NCBI RefSeq assembly: GCF_047344985.1
Contig: NZ_CP178861.1
Coordinates: forward strand, 744,001 to 808,000
DNA length: 64,000 bases
Source of the DNA: Bdellovibrio sp047344985
Lineage (GTDB): Bacteria > Bdellovibrionota > Bdellovibrionia > Bdellovibrionales > Bdellovibrionaceae
Direction: 5' to 3'
Numbering within the stretch: position 1 is the first letter of the stretch; each line of letters opens with the position of its first letter. Under the pieces are notes generated by a model. It was not told where the DNA came from and made no database searches. It saw only the letters and a list, made by a program, of their open reading frames with translations. The translations under genes and the position numbers were made by a program. Of the stretch, positions 58,945 through 64,000 are shown in pieces.

Positions 58945-59253
58945 ATGTTGCGATTCGTTAAACAATTTACAGTCGTGTTTGCAATGATCTGTGCTTTCGA
59001 AGTGGCATTTGCGCAGACATCGAATCGTACTTCGACGACAACCACCACTACGACAACAACGACGACAAAAAGAAAGGCGACGTTGAACTTCGAAGATGAA
59101 TTGATCGAAGGTTCAACGCAAAAGCCGGATCTTTTTTATCTCTTCCAAAAGAAGAATTTTAATTACAGTCGTTTGATTAAGCTTAGACAAAATTTTTTAC
59201 CCGAGATGAGACGAACATCAGAAGATATACAGCGGGTTCGGGGTGGTAATTGA
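58945..59253 (+). CDS. Small secreted protein, GltF-position, with poly-Thr tract
   Basis: The 102-residue protein has a signal peptide (FTVVFAMICAFEVAFA-QTS), then a run of 11 Thr, then a basic and helical C-terminal part (LFYLFQKKNFNYSRLIKLRQ). It occupies the position of GltF in the Glt order. The ATG at 58945 has AAGGTGGA 4 bases before; an upstream GTG at 58930 has none. Its TGA overlaps the TTG start of the next gene. The mixed ACA/ACC/ACT/ACG codons of the Thr run show it is not simple slippage. Confidence 0.72.
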   Translation: MLRFVKQFTVVFAMICAFEVAFAQTSNRTSTTTTTTTTTTTKRKATLNFEDELIEGSTQKPDLFYLFQKKNFNYSRLIKLRQNFLPEMRRTSEDIQRVRGGN

Positions 59254-61352
59254 GAGCGCCTTTAATATTTAGAATTTTCAAAAACAATCAGCTCGTTGGT
59301 GTTAAACAGTTCGATCAAGATCAAATCGTGATCGGACATAACGCCGAAGTGCATTTGGATTTAGACTCTGATCAAGTGTCTCCGATCCACTGTCTTATTG
59401 AGCTGCGTGATATGGGATATTACGTCTGTGATTTGGGTTCCTCTTCAGGAACTTTCAAAAACGGACAAGCCGTTCTTGATGAGATGGTCTCTTCCGGAGA
59501 CGAAATCGAGATCGGTCCTTTTAAAATTGCATTTTTCATCGGTGTTCCCAAACCAAAAGCGGCTCCCGGTGCAACAGTTGTCGCGGCTCCTGTAGAGATG
59601 CCGCCACCTCCTGTTGAAGTAAAAAAACCAGAGCCAGCACCAATGCCCCCTGCGGCGGTGGTAAAAACAGAAGAAATCAAAGTGGCGCCAACGCCAGTGA
59701 TTCCTGTTGAACTTCCTAAGGTTGAAGAAAAACCAGTGATCACGGCGGCTCCAGTTCGTCCTGAGATTCGCAAAGATCGCGGTGCTTATAAAAAAGTGAA
59801 GAAGACAAAAACCTTTGCTCCTCCAAGTGAGGTTCAGGATTTAAGAACTTATCTTAAACCGGGCAAGGGAGCGACTGTTGAAGTGATCGTGGCGTGGAAA
59901 GAAAGAATTCTGAACACGTATCACTTCAAGGGAAATAAAGCTGTTCGCGTGAACGCAGGTGATGGACACATTGCTTTGCCTGATGGGTTGGTGCCGCGTG
60001 GTTATCCGTTGCTGGATATGTCAGCGGGACTGAAAGTCAACACGACAGCAGAAATGAACGTGGAACTTGTTTCCTCTGCGGGAATTCAACCTGTGGAAGA
60101 TCTGGCTCGCAATGGAAAAGCGCAAAAAGGCGCCCAGGGTTACAACGTTCGTGTTGATCAAAATGAAATGCTTTGTGTGACATTGCCGGGTGGAAACATC
60201 ACAGTTTATATCCGTTTTGTACCGCAAGCTCCGATGGTGCCAATGCTTCCGATCATGCTTACGGGCTCTGAAATGACGGGCCTTGTGATGTCGTTGGTGC
60301 TTGTTGGTTTGTTGGCTCTTTATATTTCTGCGACTCTTCCAAAAGATTGGCAGGAAAATAAGCAAGAGGAAGTTCAGCGTATCGCGCAGGTGATTTTCAA
60401 TAAACCACCTCCAGCAGCGACACCGGTGCCGACTCCTCCGCCGCCAACACCGCCTCCAACTCCTGTGGCGACACCGACGCCGACTCCAACACCTCCACAA
60501 AAAGTGGTTGTTGCGGATCAGACGAAGGAAGCTCAGAAGAAGGGTGAAAAAGGCCAGCAGTCGCAAAAAGCTCAAGTAGCGGCGCGTGCTAGTGAAGTGG
60601 CACCAAAACCAAATGCCAAAGATCGCACGAAGAAATTCACGTCCACTCGTCAAGGTGGCGCGATCAAGACAGGGCAAACGGCGGGAGCAAATGCTCAGTC
60701 TTCGAATAAAGATCTTTCGAAAGTGGGACTTTTCAGCGCCTTCGGTGGTGGCGGAAGTCGTGCGAATATCGACAAAGCTTATTCCGGAGCGGGCGAAGTT
60801 CTAGGTATGGCCGACAAGGCGACGGGAACTGCGGGCTTCAATGAAGACCGCGCTGGCGATGACCTTGGATCTAAATTTAAAGATTCAGGCGCTGGCGGTA
60901 AAGGAACTGCGACTCAAGGGATCGCGGGGATCGGAACCAAAGGCCGTGGATCGGGTCAAGCTGCCTACGGGGCTGCGGATGGTTTTGGTAGCAAAACAAC
61001 AGTGGCGATCGAAGGCGGTGGCTTTGAAGAATCCTTTGATGGAACGATCGACAAAGAAGCGATTCGTCGTGTGATTCGTGCGAAGAAGCATGAACTGCAA
61101 AGTTGTTATGAGCGCGTGCTGAACACTTTGGAAAAAGGTGCGAAGCTTGAAGGTAAAATAATTTTAGCTTGGGAAATCGTTGAAAAAGGACAAGCGCGTA
61201 ACGTGAAAGTGAAGAGTTCAACATTGGGTAATCCTAAAGTTGAAAACTGCATTCGTGATCGTTTAGCAAGTTGGACTTTCCCGGAACCTCCACCAGGTCT
61301 TGTGGCCGAGGTGCAGGCGTATCCGTTTGTCTTGAACCCGGCTAATAACTAA
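59250..61352 (+). CDS. gltG: FHA and TonB-like transducer, GltG (PglI)-like
   Basis: The 700-residue protein has an FHA domain (residues 1-100: VSPIHCLIELRDMGYYVCDLG, then GSSSGTFKNG), a Pro/Val-rich linker, a second domain (about 195-330), one membrane segment (MTGLVMSLVLVGLLALYISA, about 340-362), a Pro/Thr periplasmic stretch (PPTPPPTPVATPTPTPTPP) and a C-terminal AgmX/PglI-type domain (about 595-700: IRRVIRAKKHELQSCYERVL, ILAWEIVEKGQARNVKVKSS, FPEPPPG). That domain is TonB-like and may link the inner-membrane motor to the envelope. The FHA domain faces the cytoplasm and suggests phospho-threonine control. The TTG start overlaps the previous TGA. Confidence 0.85.
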   Translation: MRAPLIFRIFKNNQLVGVKQFDQDQIVIGHNAEVHLDLDSDQVSPIHCLIELRDMGYYVCDLGSSSGTFKNGQAVLDEMVSSGDEIEIGPFKIAFFIGVPKPKAAPGATVVAAPVEMPPPPVEVKKPEPAPMPPAAVVKTEEIKVAPTPVIPVELPKVEEKPVITAAPVRPEIRKDRGAYKKVKKTKTFAPPSEVQDLRTYLKPGKGATVEVIVAWKERILNTYHFKGNKAVRVNAGDGHIALPDGLVPRGYPLLDMSAGLKVNTTAEMNVELVSSAGIQPVEDLARNGKAQKGAQGYNVRVDQNEMLCVTLPGGNITVYIRFVPQAPMVPMLPIMLTGSEMTGLVMSLVLVGLLALYISATLPKDWQENKQEEVQRIAQVIFNKPPPAATPVPTPPPPTPPPTPVATPTPTPTPPQKVVVADQTKEAQKKGEKGQQSQKAQVAARASEVAPKPNAKDRTKKFTSTRQGGAIKTGQTAGANAQSSNKDLSKVGLFSAFGGGGSRANIDKAYSGAGEVLGMADKATGTAGFNEDRAGDDLGSKFKDSGAGGKGTATQGIAGIGTKGRGSGQAAYGAADGFGSKTTVAIEGGGFEESFDGTIDKEAIRRVIRAKKHELQSCYERVLNTLEKGAKLEGKIILAWEIVEKGQARNVKVKSSTLGNPKVENCIRDRLASWTFPEPPPGLVAEVQAYPFVLNPANN

Positions 61353-61390
61353 TTTCATTTTTTTAAAAAGTTTTTTAAGGAGGAGTTTCC

Positions 61391-62056
61391 GTGAACCCAA
61401 CAGTAACAGTAGACAACGTGAATTTCATCCAGCGTGCTTTCGCTGAGGGTGGTTTCGTCATGTACGTAATCGCAGTCATTGCCATCTTGGCCGTGTTTGT
61501 GATCGTAGAAAGATTGATGAAACTAAAAAATCTTGCGGTGGATAAAAAAGAATTCACTGATCAAATTTTTAGAATGGTCGTAGCAGGTGATTTGCGCCAG
61601 GCCATCAGCTATTGCGATGCGCGCCCAGCTCCTCTGACAAACACTGTGAAAGCAGGCCTTGTTCAAGCGATGAACAAACGCCCTGACGAAGAAGTGCAAG
61701 TGGCGATGGACGCTGCCGTTATGAGAGAAATGCCAAAAGTAGAAGGTTGGGTTTCCTTCCTTGCTGTGTTTGGTAACGTCGCGGTTCTCGCCGGACTTCT
61801 TGGAACGATCATCGGTATGATCGGTTCGTTCCGTGCGGTGGCCGCTGCCGATCCAGCAACAAAAGCTCTTGAGCTTTCAAAAGGTATCTCACACGCCTTG
61901 AACTGTACGGCGTTTGGTCTTTTGGTCGCGATCGTTTCAATCGTCGCTTACGGTTTGTTCCAACACCGCATTCAAAAAACAGAGAATGAAGTGATTGAAA
62001 CAAGCATGAGTCTTTTGAACCTAGTTGTTGCGAACAGAGAAAAGATTAAAGACTAA
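61391..62056 (+). CDS. aglR: TolQ/ExbB/MotA-type motor subunit, AglR-like
   Basis: The 221-residue protein has three membrane segments (VMYVIAVIAILAVFVIVERL; VFGNVAVLAGLLGTIIGMIG; NCTAFGLLVAIVSIVAYGLF) and a cytoplasmic loop with a conserved AMNKRPDEEVQVAMDAAVMR. The LGTIIGMIGSFRAVA and LNCTAFGLLVAI signatures are those of TolQ/ExbB. It is the channel of a proton-driven motor, with the two TolR-like proteins downstream. The start is GTG with AAGGAGGAG upstream. Confidence 0.93.
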   Translation: MNPTVTVDNVNFIQRAFAEGGFVMYVIAVIAILAVFVIVERLMKLKNLAVDKKEFTDQIFRMVVAGDLRQAISYCDARPAPLTNTVKAGLVQAMNKRPDEEVQVAMDAAVMREMPKVEGWVSFLAVFGNVAVLAGLLGTIIGMIGSFRAVAAADPATKALELSKGISHALNCTAFGLLVAIVSIVAYGLFQHRIQKTENEVIETSMSLLNLVVANREKIKD

Positions 62057-62079
62057 CAGGCTTAGACTAGAGGTTTTCT

Positions 62080-62556
62080 ATGGCTCACATAGATAGTGGC
62101 GATTCCAGCGGTAGAAAAAAGAATATCGAGCTCAATCTCGTGCCTTTCATCGACTTGATGAGCGTTCTCATCACGTTCTTGTTGATCACTGCCGTATGGA
62201 CCCAAGTGTCTATGATTCAGATTGGTAGTTCTCTTTATGGGAAGAAGTCGGACACTCAACCAGCCCCAACGCCTCCACCGAATGCGGATGTTGTTTTGAA
62301 AGTGGATGTGAAGGAAGCGGGTTACGTATTAACTGTTGGGAGACAAATCATCAGTCTTCCCATGGTGAATGAACAGTTTGACGAAGCCGGCCTGGTCGCT
62401 CAATTGCAACGTGTGAAACAGCTTTATCCTGAAAAAGTGGATGCGGTTGTCAGCGTTGCAGATGCAATTCCTTATGAACAGCTTATCAAAGCAATGGACA
62501 ACTGTTTAACCGCAGGTTTCTCAGCGATTTCCGTTGCAACAGGAGGGCCTAATTAA
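62080..62556 (+). CDS. aglQ: TolR/ExbD-type motor subunit, AglQ-like
   Basis: The 158-residue protein has a single N-terminal membrane segment with the proton-carrying Asp (NLVPFIDLMSVLITFLLITA) and a periplasmic domain. It pairs with the TolQ-like subunit. Its stop overlaps the next ATG by one base. The second TolR-like gene makes a three-gene motor set as in Myxococcus aglR-aglQ-aglS; which of the two corresponds to AglQ is inferred from order. Confidence 0.88.
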   Translation: MAHIDSGDSSGRKKNIELNLVPFIDLMSVLITFLLITAVWTQVSMIQIGSSLYGKKSDTQPAPTPPPNADVVLKVDVKEAGYVLTVGRQIISLPMVNEQFDEAGLVAQLQRVKQLYPEKVDAVVSVADAIPYEQLIKAMDNCLTAGFSAISVATGGPN

Positions 62557-63146
62557 TGGCCATCTTTAGACCCGGTGAAAGACACCGTTATCACAACATC
62601 TTGAGTAAGCGTAAAGGGAAACGTGATGTTACGGCCTTGCTGTCATTGACGGCGATGGTGGATATGTTCACGGTTCTGGTGATCTTCCTTCTGCAAAATT
62701 ACAACGCAACAGGAGAGATTCTTTACATCCCGAAGGAAGTTGTTCTTCCCAAGGCCACGAGTGTTCGTGAATTGAAACCCGCTCACGTAGTGACGATTTC
62801 CAATAAAGAAATTCTTTTGGATAAAGACACTGTGGCGACATTTGAAGAAGTGAAAGCCGCGGAAGATTGGAATATCGCCAACTTGAAAACGCAATTGCAA
62901 GAAGCTTTGGCAAAATCAAAAGCCGAGCAGGAGAGCAAATTGCAAAACAAGATCCGCGACGTGGTTGAATCCACTCGTGGTGAAGTTGAAGAAGATCCTA
63001 ATGCGTGGAGCAAAGTGACGATCCAAGCCGATAAGGGTGTGGATTTCCTCACTGTCAAAAAAGTTTTGTACACGGTCACTGAGGCAGGCGCTGGTGAAAT
63101 TAATTTCGCAGTGACTAAACTTCCTCAAGAATCGACATCAAATTAA
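62556..63146 (+). CDS. aglS: TolR/ExbD-type motor subunit, AglS-like
   Basis: The 196-residue protein has a single N-terminal membrane segment with the Asp (LLSLTAMVDMFTVLVIFLLQ) and a periplasmic part with a helical insert (NLKTQLQEALAKSKAEQES). The C-terminal domain (DFLTVKKVLYTVTEAGAGEI) matches the TolR/ExbD fold. It is the last gene of the gliding operon, 58 bases before lptC. Confidence 0.88.
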   Translation: MAIFRPGERHRYHNILSKRKGKRDVTALLSLTAMVDMFTVLVIFLLQNYNATGEILYIPKEVVLPKATSVRELKPAHVVTISNKEILLDKDTVATFEEVKAAEDWNIANLKTQLQEALAKSKAEQESKLQNKIRDVVESTRGEVEEDPNAWSKVTIQADKGVDFLTVKKVLYTVTEAGAGEINFAVTKLPQESTSN

Positions 63147-63159
63147 AAGTCAGTTATGC

Positions 63160-63193
63160 TGCGCAGGACGTTAACCTTAACCGTGCCTGCGCA
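63160..63193 (+). terminator. Hairpin between the motor genes and lptC
   Basis: TGCGCAGG (63160-63167) pairs with CCTGCGCA (63186-63193), and the inner part GTTAA/TTAAC continues the stem with two bulges. It lacks a T-run and lies 11 bases before the lptC start, so it may attenuate or stabilise rather than terminate. Confidence 0.45.
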
Positions 63194-63204
63194 CCACTCA
63201 AACT

Positions 63205-64000
63205 ATGGCTAAATTTAAGAACCTCATTTTTGTAGCTCTGCTGATCCTTTTGTTTGTAGAGGTTCTTATCGTATTTCCGTCTCGCCTCGAGCACGAAGAC
63301 GAAGCCGCCATTCGCGCCCGCGTTGAAGAACAAGATAAACGGGCTTTAGAAAAGGAAGAACGCATTAAACGCGGTGAAAAAGTCGAAGAACCATCCAGTC
63401 TTGCTGAACAAAAAATGCAAGGCGTTCACTTGGTGGAAAGTCAGCAGGGGAATCGCGATTGGGAGCTGTTCGCAGCGACAGCCGAGGGCAATCAAGGGCT
63501 CGGCAACGTTAAACTCAAAAAAGTAAAAGTTCTTTTCTACAATAAAGAAAAAATTGAATTCACCGTGACCGGCGACACCGGAACGATGGATGCAAAAACC
63601 AAAGATCTGAGTGTTGTCGGCAACGTCGTCACGCGCTCAGAAAACGGGTACGTGTTTCAAACTCCTTCGATTTTTTACTCTTCAAAAACGCGTATTATCG
63701 AAAGCCCTGAGCAAGTTTTGATGCAAGGTCCGAAGGATACTTCGGGTGCCGGTATGTACTTAAAGGGCAATCGTATGAAAGCTTATGTAGACCAATCCAA
63801 AATGACTATCTTGGATAAGGTGACAGCACAGAAGCCGGAAAAAAATGGAAAGAAATTTGAAATTGTCGCCGACGGTGCAGAGTTTAGCGGAAAAAACCGC
63901 GAAGCAAAATTTTTGGGCACGGTTCGCATGAACTACGACAATATGAAACTGGAAGGACCGGAAGCTTCGTTCTTGTATAAAGCTGGCGAAGATATTTTAA
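63205..64000 (+). CDS. lptC: LptC-like LPS export protein, 3' end outside window
   Basis: At least 265 residues are visible and the frame is open at the window edge. A single membrane segment (NLIFVALLILLFVEVLIVF) is followed by a charged helix and a beta-rich region of the LptC/OstA type (TGDTGTMDAKTKDLSVVGNV; FQTPSIFYSSKTRIIESPE; ADGAEFSGKNREAKFLGTV). LptC is the inner-membrane bitopic member of the Lpt bridge that passes LPS from LptB2FG to LptA. It is longer than E. coli LptC (191), so it may combine LptC and LptA-type repeats. The ATG has no clear ribosome binding site. Confidence 0.8.
   Translation, partial: MAKFKNLIFVALLILLFVEVLIVFPSRLEHEDEAAIRARVEEQDKRALEKEERIKRGEKVEEPSSLAEQKMQGVHLVESQQGNRDWELFAATAEGNQGLGNVKLKKVKVLFYNKEKIEFTVTGDTGTMDAKTKDLSVVGNVVTRSENGYVFQTPSIFYSSKTRIIESPEQVLMQGPKDTSGAGMYLKGNRMKAYVDQSKMTILDKVTAQKPEKNGKKFEIVADGAEFSGKNREAKFLGTVRMNYDNMKLEGPEASFLYKAGEDIL

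Noticed and set aside
1..64000. tRNA, rRNA, integrase or transposase genes
   Set aside because: No matching sequence or protein family was seen on either strand.

Overview
The window reads as chromosomal DNA from a predatory bacterium of the Bdellovibrio group (Bdellovibrionota). The evidence is a complete Glt/Agl-type gliding operon of the kind known from Myxococcus and Bdellovibrio, two giant prey-fibre-like proteins with GNVGIGT repeats, many lipoproteins, an L,D-transpeptidase, TIGR02147- and prepilin-type proteins, and KDO/LPS genes. The species cannot be fixed by reading alone. No tRNA, rRNA, CRISPR array, transposase or phage integrase was seen, so it looks like stable chromosome with two accessory patches (about 27.5-38.6 kb and 45.1-47.8 kb).

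Layout. 0-8.2 kb: the 3' end of sfsA, a CBS protein, an L,D-transpeptidase lipoprotein, a methyltransferase, a beta-propeller lipoprotein, a HEPN protein, a DsbA-like lipoprotein, and a three-gene operon (small protein, cupredoxin-like protein, CpaF/TadA ATPase) behind a FliA-like promoter. 8.1-19.98 kb: an 88-nt inverted-repeat element, eno, a convergent ank-katA operon with an OxyR-like site, a 169-nt giant hairpin, ftsB, a small HTH gene, polA with a hairpin over its ribosome binding site, a FliL-like protein and an FHA-sigma54 activator. 20.1-27.5 kb: engB-kdsB-pyrG-kdsD, then an unpartnered RND permease. 27.6-38.6 kb: two tandem fibre genes, a 12-repeat NHL propeller and a TIGR02147 regulator. 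38.6-45.2 kb: a pseudopilin operon, an AGE-family epimerase and a coiled-coil lipoprotein. 45.5-47.8 kb: a metalloprotease gene split by one in-frame stop. 47.9-51.1 kb: a polar amino-acid ABC transporter, a small membrane protein and a thioesterase. 51.2-64 kb: kdsC, then GltA-G-like and AglRQS-like genes, then lptC running off the end.

How the genes work together. KdsD, KdsC, KdsB and PyrG form most of a CMP-KDO supply line for LPS, and LptC belongs to LPS export; the gliding machine lies between kdsC and lptC, which are neighbours in many Gram-negatives. The gliding genes run in one tight operon: two outer-membrane barrels, TPR proteins, an FHA/TonB-like transducer, then a proton-channel motor (one TolQ-like, two TolR-like). 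The two fibre genes and the propeller gene look like a surface adhesion unit and share an upstream sequence resembling a flagellar-sigma promoter, also found before the CpaF operon. The main unexplained items are the 12790-12958 hairpin, the 8144-8231 element, the in-frame stop at 46228 and the possible switch-like leader before the protease gene.
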